A DNA stretch of 64,000 nucleotides from Winogradskyella wandonensis (GCF_004346845.1 NZ_SMGI01000001.1:777116-841115); one strand, 5' to 3'. Counted from the first letter of the stretch, positions 25,298 through 35,051 are shown. Numbers and translations: made by a program. The notes: generated from the sequence alone by a model not told the origin.

Positions 25298-25626
25298 TAG
25301 TTTAAGGCTTTAAATATGTTTTGAAAAAAATCGCCAACCAAGGGTAATTTATGAAGTTTTCCGGTTGCAGCACCTATGATTCCGTAGGTAAACAACACTA
25401 AAAAGAAAACCCAAAAAGAGGTGCTGAGCATAATATTGTCAAACCCACTGACCATATAGCCTATAATAAAATAGAGCAGCCATAAACCTAGACCTTGTCT
25501 AACATGAAAGGCGGTAAACGCATTTTTTTTGTCTTGAGTCATATAAAATGCAACTAAGGTGCCTATAATGGTAATGTAGGCTACTATAGCATAAGTCTTA
25601 CCTTCTTTTATAGTATTTTCAGTCAT
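25297..25626 (-). CDS. DUF4870-type small membrane protein
   Basis: A 109-residue protein with three or four hydrophobic segments and the segment AFTAFHVRQGLGLWLLY typical of the DUF4870/Tic20-like family, with short charged termini. Function unknown. It is packed between the dihydroorotase-like gene and the esterase with one-base overlaps on both sides, so all three are translated from one message. Confidence 0.75.
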   Translation of the reverse strand: MTENTIKEGKTYAIVAYITIIGTLVAFYMTQDKKNAFTAFHVRQGLGLWLLYFIIGYMVSGFDNIMLSTSFWVFFLVLFTYGIIGAATGKLHKLPLVGDFFQNIFKALN

Positions 25627-26879
25627 TAGCGAATTTCAATTTTGTTGTTTGCAATAATACCGTAAGCTTTTCCTTTTAATTCCGAATCTAAAAAACAACT
25701 GTTTTTCGATGTTGACCTAATTTCAGGAATAGAGAAATTGTATTTAGTATCTGGATTAAACAGCGTAAGATTTGCTATTTCGCCTTCGGAAATTATATAA
25801 GATTTAACTCCAAATCGTTCTTTTCCTTTGGTTAAAAATCCAACAGCTTTTTTTGTTGAAAATAATTGCTGCAAGGCTCCAAGCGCAGATTCTAAGCCAA
25901 TAGTACCATATGCTGCATGGTCGAATTCTACTTTTTTATGCTCTATATCAATAGGGTTATGGTCAGAGGTTACCATGTCTATAGTACCATCTTTTAGGCC
26001 TTCGATAAGTGCAACTCTGTCGTTCTCTGTTCTTAGAGGTGGCATCACTTTAAAATTGCTATTAAAATCTAATAGCTTATCGTCTGTAAAACAAATATTA
26101 TGAATTGCAACAGAACAGGTGATATCAAGTTTTTTGGCTTTTGCAGCTCTAATAAGTTCAACCGATTTTGCACTGCTTATTGTTGGTATATGAAGCTTTC
26201 CGCCAGTATATTCTAGTAAAAAAAGGTCTCTAGCAACTTGTAATTCTTCGGCTAAACTTGGGATACCCTTTAAGCCTAAATTTGTACTATTTATGTCTTC
26301 GTTCATTACACCTTTACCAGCAATTTTATTTTCTTGAGGAAAGGATAGTACCAAACCATTAAAATTACTAGCGTATAACAAGGCAATTTTTAAAAGATTG
26401 GGGTTGTCTATTGGTTTTTTATAATCGTAAAACGCTACAGCACCAGCACTAGACATATCGTACAATTCTGCTAAATCTGTACCTTCTGAGCTTTTAGTTA
26501 ACGCACCGATTGGCTTTAATGTTACGGCATTTGCATTTGCCTTGGATAACACATACGAAATATCAGCATTACTGTCTAGTACTGGATTTGTATTTGGGTT
26601 AAGCGCAAGGCTTGTAAATCCTGAAATCGCAGCAACTTTAAGTCCATTTGCAAGTGTCTCTCTTTCTTCATATCCTGGTTCTCCAAAAGACACAGAACTA
26701 TCAAACCATCCTTGCGATACATGCAGGTTGTCTAATTTTATTTCTTGATAATTATTAGGATTAGAAATACGTTTTGAAATCTTGGTTATAACACCTCTTT
26801 CAATTAAAATATCTACAACTTGATTATGGAAATCACTTTTAGAATCGACTATGGTTGCAGATTTTAGGAGTGCATTCAT
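25626..26879 (-). CDS. Dihydroorotase-like protein lacking the metal site
   Basis: A 417-residue amidohydrolase-fold protein that aligns with type I dihydroorotase (PyrC). It keeps the NPNTNPV strand, GAVAFYDY and GKGVMNE. The catalytic ligands are gone: the DxHxHxREPG motif is DSSVSFGEPG (residues 60-69), so both His are Ser and the substrate Arg is Gly. The HxED segment reads LSFPQE, HICHVST reads HIPTISS, and DHAPH reads DHNPI. It should therefore be inactive in the known reaction. By analogy to the inactive dihydroorotases that stabilise aspartate transcarbamoylase in Pseudomonas, it may be structural. It overlaps the BatA-like gene by four bases. Confidence 0.85.
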   Translation of the reverse strand: MNALLKSATIVDSKSDFHNQVVDILIERGVITKISKRISNPNNYQEIKLDNLHVSQGWFDSSVSFGEPGYEERETLANGLKVAAISGFTSLALNPNTNPVLDSNADISYVLSKANANAVTLKPIGALTKSSEGTDLAELYDMSSAGAVAFYDYKKPIDNPNLLKIALLYASNFNGLVLSFPQENKIAGKGVMNEDINSTNLGLKGIPSLAEELQVARDLFLLEYTGGKLHIPTISSAKSVELIRAAKAKKLDITCSVAIHNICFTDDKLLDFNSNFKVMPPLRTENDRVALIEGLKDGTIDMVTSDHNPIDIEHKKVEFDHAAYGTIGLESALGALQQLFSTKKAVGFLTKGKERFGVKSYIISEGEIANLTLFNPDTKYNFSIPEIRSTSKNSCFLDSELKGKAYGIIANNKIEIR

Positions 26880-28798
26880 TTAAGATATTTTAGAATTAGC
26901 ATTTCTATAATTAGAAAGCATAGTGCAAAAATAACAAACCATTTCCATAGCGCATTAATACTCGCATTACTTTTTATGGTTTCTATTGCAGAAACTAAAG
27001 ATGTTTCTACGGCGTAAGTTCTATTATTTTTTAAGTTATAATACACTAGTTGACTTTCCTCACGAGGGTAATTGAAGCTTAGCTTTTTTAGTATTTCATT
27101 TTTATTCGTGACATCCAAAATGCCTGCTGTTTTTGGAAATTCGTTGGTAAACAGACTCACTTTTTTACTAAAGGTTTGCTGTAAAGGTATTATGTCGCTA
27201 TTGCCATTTGTTAGTGTTAATATGTCGTTAGGTGGCAACTGTATATTAATATCTATGATATTGTCAGTCTCGGTTTGGTAATAAAGTTTAGGAATTTCCA
27301 GGCTTTTTTTAGCCATGTTGTATAGCACAGGCACAATTAAAGGAGATTTCTTAAAATTTCCATTGTCTTCGTTTAGAGCAGCCGTAAATGTGTAGGTCTT
27401 CCCAGAATTGAGTAAAAATGGTGAGCCATCACTAAAACGATATACGGCATTTGAAATACTACTGAAACCAAATGATGTGTTAACTATTGGGTATTGAAAA
27501 TTAGCCACTCGGTTATAAAAAGCATCATTGATTAAAGGATGGTCATAATTTATGGTTGTCAGTCTTTTTTCAGTAGTTATCTTCTCATTAAATTCAGGAA
27601 TAGAGATAGATGTAAAAAGCTGATTATAAGCATTTAAATTAGCATCATTGGAAGGAATTATTGCAATGCTTCCGCCGTCATTCTTAAAAGCTTTAAGTGC
27701 TAAAACTAGTGCATTCGGAATGGTCTTAAGTTCGTTTAAAATTATAAGATTTTGTGATTCTATTTGACTGTAATCTATGGCGTTATAATTTACAGAAGCA
27801 TAAACAAATTCGTCTGGTGTATATAGTTTTTTTAGAAAAGCATCAGATGCTTCGTTTATGCTTAATACCTTTATCTTATTGTTTGCATTAATATTAAAAT
27901 AAAAGACATTATCGTATTGTAAGCTGGTGTCTTCCACAACAACGGAGCCATTAAATACAGTATTATTAGGTATAGAAAATGTTGTAGAGGCCTCTTGATT
28001 TAAATCTACAGCTGTTTTAGCCACCAAAACATCATCATTGTTTAAGGCAACAGAGACATTACTTAACGAGGTTCCAGAATTTAATAAATCTACGCCGATA
28101 TCTATGGTTTCAGGGTTGAGTTTTAGCACATAGATACTGTCTATGCTTATGTTATTGGTGTAAATCGCTTTTGGCTGAACCAGTTTTAATGATATCGTAC
28201 TATCACCTTCAAATTCTAAAGGCTCTTCTTTTTGCTGAAAATCGGAAACTAAAATGAGATTTTTTGTCGAAGATTTGTCTTTAGAAAAGTATTGTTTTCC
28301 TTTTAAATATGCCGAGTTATAGGATAACTGTTGTGTAGAATGTTTTAGTTTTATTAAGTCGTTTGTAATTGCCTTGACAGACGTGTTTCTAAAGGTTTCC
28401 GTATTAGTGAAAATGGTTAATTCTTCGGCATCGGAATAACTTTTTATAATATCTTGAATTGCTTCATTAAGCAAACTTCCGTTGTTACCTTTTGCTTCCA
28501 TGCTAAAGGAATTATCCAGATAAATAACGGTTTCATTTTTAGTATTAAATGTATCAGAATTAGTTGTGAATGGTTGTGCAAAGGCAAGTATAATACAGGC
28601 TAGGAGTAATAATCGTGTTATTAAGGTGAACCATTTTTTTATTTGAGAACTTTTACGTGTTTGTAGTTCTACATTCTTTAGAAATTTAACGTTGGTAAAG
28701 GCGACTTTTTGGAAGCGACGTAATTGAAATAAATGAACGATAATTGGTATAAGCAGTAGGAGTAGAGCCCAAAGTAATTCTGGATGTTTAAACTGCAT
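26876..28798 (-). CDS. BatA-like membrane protein with VWA-like domain
   Basis: A 640-residue protein starting with the BatA N-terminal double-transmembrane region (FKHPELLWALLLLLIPIIVH and the RLLLLACIILAFAQPF helix). A VWA-like domain follows with YLDNSFSMEA near residue 92, and a long periplasmic part precedes a C-terminal membrane helix near 615-637. Members of this group lie in aerotolerance-type (Bat) clusters, but here the usual MoxR ATPase and DUF58 genes are absent. It heads the run into the dihydroorotase-like, DUF4870 and esterase genes, with a four-base overlap to the next. Confidence 0.8.
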   Translation of the reverse strand: MQFKHPELLWALLLLLIPIIVHLFQLRRFQKVAFTNVKFLKNVELQTRKSSQIKKWFTLITRLLLLACIILAFAQPFTTNSDTFNTKNETVIYLDNSFSMEAKGNNGSLLNEAIQDIIKSYSDAEELTIFTNTETFRNTSVKAITNDLIKLKHSTQQLSYNSAYLKGKQYFSKDKSSTKNLILVSDFQQKEEPLEFEGDSTISLKLVQPKAIYTNNISIDSIYVLKLNPETIDIGVDLLNSGTSLSNVSVALNNDDVLVAKTAVDLNQEASTTFSIPNNTVFNGSVVVEDTSLQYDNVFYFNINANNKIKVLSINEASDAFLKKLYTPDEFVYASVNYNAIDYSQIESQNLIILNELKTIPNALVLALKAFKNDGGSIAIIPSNDANLNAYNQLFTSISIPEFNEKITTEKRLTTINYDHPLINDAFYNRVANFQYPIVNTSFGFSSISNAVYRFSDGSPFLLNSGKTYTFTAALNEDNGNFKKSPLIVPVLYNMAKKSLEIPKLYYQTETDNIIDINIQLPPNDILTLTNGNSDIIPLQQTFSKKVSLFTNEFPKTAGILDVTNKNEILKKLSFNYPREESQLVYYNLKNNRTYAVETSLVSAIETIKSNASINALWKWFVIFALCFLIIEMLILKYLK

Positions 28799-28827
28799 TC
28801 GCTTTTTTGTCTGTTATTTATTGATTT

Positions 28828-28835
28828 CAAATATA
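28828..28835 (-). promoter_or_regulatory. -7 box for the BatA-to-esterase operon
   Basis: The minus strand reads TATATTTG (TAnnTTTG), 30 bases before the ATG at 28798. The four downstream genes overlap one another, so this is probably their common promoter. Confidence 0.55.
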
Positions 28836-28875
28836 GCAATTGGATAATGATTAAGGCCTTCCGATTTTGAGAAAT

Positions 28876-29883
28876 TTAACAGAAAAAGAAATAGTCTGTC
28901 ATGGCCAACATGTTCAGCTTTTTAAAATAAGAAATAATATCGTTTTGTTCTTTTGAATTTGCAACAGTAACGATGGTTTGCGGGTGGTCTATGTTTTTTA
29001 AATCCTCGAAAGGTTGAAGCTTAACACCATAGATAGATTTACCAATTTTTTTTTCGTTATCGCATATCCAATAAAACGGAATATCCTTTTCTACCAAAGT
29101 CTTGGCGATAGTTTTACCTTTAAAACCTGCACCCCAAATGGTAAGTGGTCTAGATGCGTCATAATCGAGTTTAAGAAAATAATGAAGCTTTATATCTAGA
29201 AAATAATTCTGGGCGTAATGTTCGTGCGTTCTAGATGTCCGCGTCCTATAATCACGCCAATAATGAAGGATTTGATTATTAGGAATGCATCGATAACCCT
29301 GCTCGTAAAACCGAAATGTTAAGTCATAATCTTCTGGATAACGGTTGGGATTAAAAGCATTACAGTTAATTAAATCACTTTTATAAACCATCCAACATGG
29401 CGAAGCAATAACACATTCTTTATAAATTTCGGAGTAGTTAGCACCTTTTAACGTCAGTCTATTCAACCAAGCTTCATATTTTGCATAACCGTCACTAATA
29501 CCATCGCTGCTAAAATATTTTACTAATCCAGTAGCAATATGCTGTTTTCCAAAGTGTTTTAGTTGGTCAACCATTACCTCGAGTTTAGTTGATACCATGA
29601 TGTCGTCACTGTCCATTCTGGTAATAAATGTACCAGAACTTGCATTAAAGGCCAGTCTTAGAGCTTCGATAATACCATTTCCATCGTTTGTTAAGAGCTT
29701 AATTCGCTGGTCTTTCTTAGCATAAGCTTCAACTTTTTTATAAGAATCGTCCGTGGAGTTGTCATCAACAATTATTAACTCCCAATGCTCATAGGTTTGA
29801 TTTAGAATAGAATCCAAGCAGGCTTCGATATAAGCAGAAACATTTTTAAATGGGGTTAATATGCTAACTAGGTCATTTGCCAC
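28876..29883 (-). CDS. Family 2 glycosyltransferase
   Basis: A 335-residue GT-A enzyme: SILTPFKNVSAYIEACLDS, IIVDDNSTDDS and the metal-binding TRMDSDDIM near residue 94. The C-terminal 90 residues form a separate Rossmann-like segment (LTIWGAGFKGKTIAKTL near 242-258) like those seen in sugar-modifying proteins. Donor and acceptor sugars are unknown. It stands alone, with no other glycan genes around it. A near-consensus TATATTCG lies upstream. Confidence 0.88.
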   Translation of the reverse strand: MANDLVSILTPFKNVSAYIEACLDSILNQTYEHWELIIVDDNSTDDSYKKVEAYAKKDQRIKLLTNDGNGIIEALRLAFNASSGTFITRMDSDDIMVSTKLEVMVDQLKHFGKQHIATGLVKYFSSDGISDGYAKYEAWLNRLTLKGANYSEIYKECVIASPCWMVYKSDLINCNAFNPNRYPEDYDLTFRFYEQGYRCIPNNQILHYWRDYRTRTSRTHEHYAQNYFLDIKLHYFLKLDYDASRPLTIWGAGFKGKTIAKTLVEKDIPFYWICDNEKKIGKSIYGVKLQPFEDLKNIDHPQTIVTVANSKEQNDIISYFKKLNMLAMTDYFFFC

Positions 29884-29944
29884 AGCACGAATATAGCAAC
29901 TTCATTTTAACATATCCTTTGGTTTAATAAATCAATAAGTAGTT

Positions 29945-29952
29945 TAGATTTG
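29945..29952 (+). promoter_or_regulatory. -7 box for the M61 peptidase gene
   Basis: TAGATTTG (TAnnTTTG) lies 26 bases before the ATG at 29979. A TTTG at 29918-29921 is 23 bases upstream, within the range for a -33 element. Confidence 0.6.
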
Positions 29953-29978
29953 TCCATTAACAAAATTTCAATATAAAC

Positions 29979-31868
29979 ATGAAGAATTACATTGCAATCA
30001 TGGTCCTTTCAGGACTTTTATTAGGTTGTGGTGCTGCTAAACCAAAAGTCGATGACTTGGCAGTAAACAACCCAATTGTTACAGCATTAGATTTAACAAA
30101 TATCGATAATGATAGAGTTCCTGTTACAATAAACCCAGGTCGATTTACAGTAGAAACAGTGACCTATCGTCTTCCAAAAGTAGTGCAAGGCACATATTCT
30201 GTTGCAGACTACGGGCGCTACGTAGATGATTTAAAAGCTTTGGATTACGACGGAAATGAATTAGAGGTAAACAAAGTAGACGAAAATACTTGGACCATAA
30301 CAAACGCTGTACAACTCGATAAAATCGTTTATCTGGTAAATGATACCTTCGATACCGAAAAACAAGGCGGCATAGGAGGCGAAGATATTTTCTCGCCTGC
30401 GGGAACTAATATAGAACCAGAAAATTATGTTTTAAATCTTCATGGATTCATTGGGTATTTTGATAGTTTAAAGAACAATCAATACACTTTGGATGTTACG
30501 GCTCCAGCCGATTTTGTAAGAACTTCTGCTTTACAAGATAATGGTTCCGAAACTTCTGAAGACGGAAAGATAATTACTAGTAAATACGTTGCTCAACGTT
30601 ATTTTGACATCACAGATAACCCAATGATGTACGGAAAATTAGATGTCGAAGAGTTTATGGTCGGCGATATAAAAATTGTATTAAGCGTTTATTCGCCAAA
30701 CAAAGTTCATAGTGCCGCAAGTTTAAAACAAACCATATACGACATGATGAAGGCCCAAAAAACCTATTTGGGCGATGTTAACAGTACACCACGTTACGAT
30801 GTGTATTTGTATTTATCTGATGGCGATGCCGATGCTCCTAAAGGATTTGGTGCGTTAGAGCATCATACATCTACAGTGGTTGTTTTACCAGAAGCATCTT
30901 CTAAAGAAGGATTGGCAAAATCAATGATAGATGTGGTTGCTCATGAGTTTTTTCATATCGTAACACCATTGTCTGTACATTCCGAAGATGTGCATTATTT
31001 CGATTATTACGAGCCGTCATTCTCAAAACATCTGTGGATGTACGAAGGCGTAACAGAGTACTTTGCTCAGCATTTTCAAGTGTATGAAGGCTTAGTAACA
31101 CCAGAGGATTTTTATAATGTTATACAAGGTAAAATAGCATTTTCTAAGCGTTATGCCGATGATATGAGTTTTACCGTAATGAGTGAGAATATTTTAAAGT
31201 CGCCTTATAAAGAAAACTATGTCAATGTGTACCAAAAGGGAGCGCTAATAGGTATGTGTATTGATATTTTAATGCGAAAGGAAAGTAAAGGTACGCGCAG
31301 CATGTTGTCTTTAATGAAGGAACTTTCGGCCAAATACGGTAAAAATAAACCATTTGAAGACGATAACTTAATTGCCGAATTATCTGAAATGACCTATCCG
31401 AGTGTTGCAGATTTTCTAAAAACACATGTAGAAGGTGATTTACCCATTAATTATAACGAATTTTTTGAAATGGTTGGATTAATAGAAGGTGAAACCGAAG
31501 TAGAAACCAATTTCATATTTGCAGGTGGACAAAATATCATTTTCAGTGGTGCACCAGATGTTGGTATTTTCTTTACTGAAGTGGCATTAAAAAATTCGTT
31601 CTGGAAATCTCAAGGCATTCAAGCTAATGATGTTATTAAGTCTGTCAATGGTGAAGAATTAACCTTACAAAATGCACAACAAGTTATTACTGGTATGTTC
31701 TCTTGGCAAGAAGGTCAAGAGATTGAAATGCTTATTGAGCGTAATGGCGAAAAGATAGATATTAAAACAACGTTGACAAAGCCTATGGCTGTGACTAACG
31801 GCTTAATAGAAAACCCTAATGCTTCTGAAGCGCAAATTGCATTGCGTAAGGCTTGGTTAAAAGGATAA
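29979..31868 (+). CDS. M61 family metallopeptidase lipoprotein
   Basis: A 629-residue lipoprotein (lipobox LLLGC at about residues 13-17). The catalytic domain has the zinc motif AHEFFHIVTPL near residue 320 and the third ligand in LWMYEGVTEYFAQHF near 351. A C-terminal PDZ domain (about residues 515-600, GIQANDVIKSVNGEEL) follows. The M61 family is named for glycyl aminopeptidase and members act on exported peptides. It has its own promoter and terminator. Confidence 0.92.
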   Translation: MKNYIAIMVLSGLLLGCGAAKPKVDDLAVNNPIVTALDLTNIDNDRVPVTINPGRFTVETVTYRLPKVVQGTYSVADYGRYVDDLKALDYDGNELEVNKVDENTWTITNAVQLDKIVYLVNDTFDTEKQGGIGGEDIFSPAGTNIEPENYVLNLHGFIGYFDSLKNNQYTLDVTAPADFVRTSALQDNGSETSEDGKIITSKYVAQRYFDITDNPMMYGKLDVEEFMVGDIKIVLSVYSPNKVHSAASLKQTIYDMMKAQKTYLGDVNSTPRYDVYLYLSDGDADAPKGFGALEHHTSTVVVLPEASSKEGLAKSMIDVVAHEFFHIVTPLSVHSEDVHYFDYYEPSFSKHLWMYEGVTEYFAQHFQVYEGLVTPEDFYNVIQGKIAFSKRYADDMSFTVMSENILKSPYKENYVNVYQKGALIGMCIDILMRKESKGTRSMLSLMKELSAKYGKNKPFEDDNLIAELSEMTYPSVADFLKTHVEGDLPINYNEFFEMVGLIEGETEVETNFIFAGGQNIIFSGAPDVGIFFTEVALKNSFWKSQGIQANDVIKSVNGEELTLQNAQQVITGMFSWQEGQEIEMLIERNGEKIDIKTTLTKPMAVTNGLIENPNASEAQIALRKAWLKG

Positions 31869-31890
31869 TTATAATGTTTTAGGTTTAAGA

Positions 31891-31919
31891 AAGGCTTCCT
31901 AGTTTAGGAAGCCTTTTTT
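31891..31919 (+). terminator. Terminator after the M61 peptidase gene
   Basis: AAGGCTTCCTA (31891-31901) pairs perfectly with TAGGAAGCCTT (31905-31915), with a 3-base loop and six T in a row. Confidence 0.85.
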
Positions 31920-31930
31920 GTCTTTAATCG

Positions 31931-32011
31931 ATTCTGAAACAAGTTCAGAATGACGCTCGTTTTTATAAAAAATAATTACTATAATTTGTCATGCTGAATT
32001 TATTTCAGCAT
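31931..32011. repeat. Two inverted copies of a CTGAA...TTCAG dispersed repeat
   Basis: ATTCTGAA (31931-31938) with TTCAGAAT (31944-31951), and ATGCTGAA (31991-31998) with TTCAGCAT (32004-32011), are two 8-bp hairpins with 5-base loops. Their flanks (a GTCAT on the outer side of each) show they are the same element in opposite orientations. Such repeats are common between genes in flavobacteria. Confidence 0.7.
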
Positions 32012-32029
32012 CTCATCTTACAATAATTT

Positions 32030-33517
32030 TTAATATTTAGCCGCTTTGCCATTAGCCGATGAGTTTTTAATAAACTCCCTTAAATCATCATTAGCTTTGA
32101 TTAAATCTTCATTACGTAAGTACATCATGTGCCCACTTCTATAGCCTTTAAAATACATACGGTCTTTTAGCTTTCCACTTGGGTCAATTTGCCATTGGCT
32201 ATACTTGGCTTGAAAATAAGTTGTTGCACCGTCGTAATAACCTGATTGTGTTAAGATTTTTAAGTAAGGGTTTTGCGCCATAGCTTGGCGTAAATTATCA
32301 CGTACGTTATCATTACTTCTGTCCCAATTGCCAACATTTCCAAAGACGTTGTATTTAAGGTCGGTTTTAAAACCTAATTCATTTTGGATATAGTAATTTA
32401 TAGCTGGTGTAAACGAATGCAGCCACGAGGTTAATTCGGCACTATAATCTGGTGCATCTCCAGTTTCAACTTTATCAATACCTAAATAACGACTGTCTAA
32501 TCTTCCGATAGTCTGCCCTGTTTTATCACGTAATAATTCTTTCCAGAAAAAGCGATTTGGGACATCGAGGTTTTGTTTAAGAATAACGTCTTCAGATAGG
32601 CCAGAGTAGTAGCTCATTTTTTTTGCGATAGCATTTCGCTCATCATCAGATATAAAGCCTCCTTTGGCAATAGCAGGCATTAGTTCATTAACTGCGAAAT
32701 CTTCGGCTTTAGGAAGAATGTCTAATAAGTCTTTATTTTGAAGCTCAGTTGGTAACATCTTATGATACCATGCTGCTGCTGTGTAATATGGTAAATTCAA
32801 ACTTGAAGACACAGGTCCACCAACGCGCAACACTTTGTAATCTGCAGGAGATACCATGATTACACCATTGAGATACATCCATTGGCTATTTTGCAACTCT
32901 AATGCTAAGCCCATAACTCGTGTTCCGCCATAACTTTCGCCAATAATATATTTAGGCGATTCCCAACGATTGTATCTGGTAACAAACGTATTTATCCAAC
33001 TGGCTAAATATTTTACATCTGCGTTTATACCAAAGAAGGTTTTATCGTCTTCGTATTTGCCATTTTTCAGCATTACCTTGCGCGAGTAACCTGTATTTAC
33101 AGGATTTACAAATACGATATCTGCAACATCTAAAATGGAATTTGGATTCGTCTTTACGCCATAAGGTTGTACAGGATAACCTTCGTCATCTACATTCAAA
33201 ACTTTTGGTCCAGTATAGGCAATATGCATCCAAACCGATGCAGAGCCTGGTCCACCATTAAAAGATATAATTAAAGGACGTTTATTGCCTTTGGTGTCAT
33301 TGGTGCGTTTGTAGTACGTGTAATACAAAGACGCCATGACTTCACCGTCGTTGTTCCAAACGGGTTGAAAACCAGTCATAGCTTTGTAGTTGACTGTTTG
33401 CCCTTTTATTTTGGTGGTATGCGTCGTTGTGACTACTGTATCTATAGGTGTTTCTAGGTTTTGTGAAAAACTAAAAATTGAAATTAAAGCAAAAAGGATT
33501 GTAAATCTATAAGACAT
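32030..33517 (-). CDS. S10 family serine carboxypeptidase-like protein
   Basis: A peptidase of about 495 residues. The start is taken at the ATG at 33517, which gives a clean signal peptide (MSYRFTILFALISIFSFSQ); a TTG 12 codons upstream overlaps the next gene. Landmarks are NGGPGSASVWMH (oxyanion), the nucleophile Ser in GESYGGTR, Asp in GYYDGATTYF and His in YRSGHMMYL. Family members remove C-terminal residues; this one is exported. The TIGR02757 gene ends just upstream in the same direction. Confidence 0.9.
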   Translation of the reverse strand: MSYRFTILFALISIFSFSQNLETPIDTVVTTTHTTKIKGQTVNYKAMTGFQPVWNNDGEVMASLYYTYYKRTNDTKGNKRPLIISFNGGPGSASVWMHIAYTGPKVLNVDDEGYPVQPYGVKTNPNSILDVADIVFVNPVNTGYSRKVMLKNGKYEDDKTFFGINADVKYLASWINTFVTRYNRWESPKYIIGESYGGTRVMGLALELQNSQWMYLNGVIMVSPADYKVLRVGGPVSSSLNLPYYTAAAWYHKMLPTELQNKDLLDILPKAEDFAVNELMPAIAKGGFISDDERNAIAKKMSYYSGLSEDVILKQNLDVPNRFFWKELLRDKTGQTIGRLDSRYLGIDKVETGDAPDYSAELTSWLHSFTPAINYYIQNELGFKTDLKYNVFGNVGNWDRSNDNVRDNLRQAMAQNPYLKILTQSGYYDGATTYFQAKYSQWQIDPSGKLKDRMYFKGYRSGHMMYLRNEDLIKANDDLREFIKNSSANGKAAKY

Positions 33518-33549
33518 GTTTCGTTTGTTTTTTTGAAGTCTAAATATAC

Positions 33550-34320
33550 TCAAAACCCTTCAAAAACACCGAGACCAAAAAGAGCAAAATCGTATTTAAC
33601 TGGGTCGGTAGCATCGAGCTTTCGTAGGTTTTTATCTAATTCGGCTAATGCCTTCCCATCGTTTTGTTTACGCTTTAGCAACCCCAATTTACGAGCCACA
33701 TTACCAGAGTGAACATCGAGAGGACAACTTAACTGAGCAGGAGAGAGGCTTTTCCAGATACCGAAATCTACACCAGTATTGTCATTTCGGACCATCCAAC
33801 GTAAAAACATATTAATACGCTTTGCTGCTGAATTTTTAAGCGGGTCACTCACATGTTTTTTACTACGCTCTAAATGCGTAATCTCAAAAAAGTGTTTTTT
33901 GAACTGATGAATTGAATTCTGAAGCGAATTAGCTTCGGCATATTTAGCAAAAACAGCTTCTAATCCATCGTGATAATTATATATATGCTTTAAGCTAGTC
34001 ACAAACTGAATAAAATCAGAGCCATTAAACGTGCGATGCACAAAAGGCAAAAGCTTCTTTAAATCTTGCTCCTGATGTTGCATGATGAATTCGTAAGGCG
34101 AATTATCTAAAAGCGTAACCATACGCTTTGCGTTGATGATAATACTTTTTCGATTTCCCCAAGCAATGGTCGCTGTTAGAAACCCAATAATCTCAATATC
34201 TTCTTTTTTAGAGAATAAATGCGGAATTTGTATAGGGTCACTCTCAATAAACTGTGGGTTGTTGTATTCTACAACTTTGCTGTCTAAGAAGTCTTTGAGT
34301 TCTGCTTTTTTGAGTTTCAA
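33550..34320 (-). CDS. TIGR02757/DUF2400 family protein
   Basis: A 256-residue protein of the TIGR02757 family, recognised from IIGFLTATIAWGNRKSI near residue 44, LPFVHRTFNGSDF near 91, and the C-terminal CPLDVHSGNVARKLGLLKRK and DPVKYDFALFGLGVFEGF. The PLDVH...VARKLGL stretch resembles the D-containing loop of HhH-GPD glycosylases, so a DNA-repair-like fold is possible, but the catalytic Lys motif is not seen. The activity is not established. It lies 32 bases upstream of the S10 peptidase start. Confidence 0.8.
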   Translation of the reverse strand: MKLKKAELKDFLDSKVVEYNNPQFIESDPIQIPHLFSKKEDIEIIGFLTATIAWGNRKSIIINAKRMVTLLDNSPYEFIMQHQEQDLKKLLPFVHRTFNGSDFIQFVTSLKHIYNYHDGLEAVFAKYAEANSLQNSIHQFKKHFFEITHLERSKKHVSDPLKNSAAKRINMFLRWMVRNDNTGVDFGIWKSLSPAQLSCPLDVHSGNVARKLGLLKRKQNDGKALAELDKNLRKLDATDPVKYDFALFGLGVFEGF

Positions 34321-34379
34321 TTTGTGTTCATTTTAAAAAACGAAGTTAACATCCGTTTATGAATAAATGTAATTATCTG

Positions 34380-34421
34380 CTCTTGAAGTTGTGTAAATAA
34401 AAAAACTAACTTTGTTTATCG
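34380..34421 (+). repeat. Repeat copy A (promoter-like half)
   Basis: CTCTTGAAGTTGTGTAAATA followed by a CTAACTTTG element matches the 5' halves of copies B (35086) and C (35805). This copy contains TAACTTTG, a -7 box, and lacks the second half with the GTCGAC palindrome. Confidence 0.5.
34407..34414 (+). promoter_or_regulatory. -7 box within repeat copy A
   Basis: TAACTTTG matches TAnnTTTG, and a TTG lies 21 bases upstream (34383). It is 50 bases before the start of the small membrane protein at 34464. Confidence 0.5.
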
Positions 34422-34463
34422 ATTGTTATTTTGAATTTAATAACAATGCGTAGTTGAATAAAA

Positions 34464-35051
34464 ATGAAGTTAAATTTGAAAAATTTTAGTATACCAAAAA
34501 CGGAATTAAGGTCTTTTATTTTAACACTGATTGCAACTCTGGTCGGTGTCTTTATCGCTATATCATTGACTAATTCGGAGATGCGAAAGAAAGAGAAAGA
34601 AGATACTATTAAACTACTTAATACGTCAAGATTAATATTAATCAATACAAAATCATATAGTCAAGGGCTAAAAAGAACGGTTAAGAACCTCGAAAAAGAT
34701 TCTACGAGCAGTATAGAGATGATTACCCAAATGAAAAAGGATAACCCAATTCCTTTTCCCTATTTGTTAGAAACTGTGATAACAAACGAAATTGTCTCTA
34801 AAAATATATCTACCTATTCTCATAGTCAAATTTATACTGGATTGTTAAATCTAAAAAAACTAGCGGATTATCAAACGGCTGAAACATACGAGCAAGCCTT
34901 GTCGGAATTAATTGTCTTAATGGATTTGGAAATACAATTCCAAAAAGGAAAATTAGATGTAGATGAAATTGAAAATAGACTGAAAACAGAACGCGAGGAA
35001 CTGAAAAAAAAGTACAAAAACAAAAATGTTTTGGAAATTAGCTCAGAATAA
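34464..35051 (+). CDS. Single-pass membrane protein of unknown function
   Basis: A 195-residue protein with one membrane helix (FILTLIATLVGVFIAISL, about residues 18-35) near the N-terminus, then a helical, Lys- and Glu-rich domain whose last 40 residues (DVDEIENRLKTEREELKKKY) are coiled coil. No family is recognised. It is flanked by repeat copies A and B and lies in a small accessory patch between core genes. Confidence 0.6.
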   Translation: MKLNLKNFSIPKTELRSFILTLIATLVGVFIAISLTNSEMRKKEKEDTIKLLNTSRLILINTKSYSQGLKRTVKNLEKDSTSSIEMITQMKKDNPIPFPYLLETVITNEIVSKNISTYSHSQIYTGLLNLKKLADYQTAETYEQALSELIVLMDLEIQFQKGKLDVDEIENRLKTEREELKKKYKNKNVLEISSE

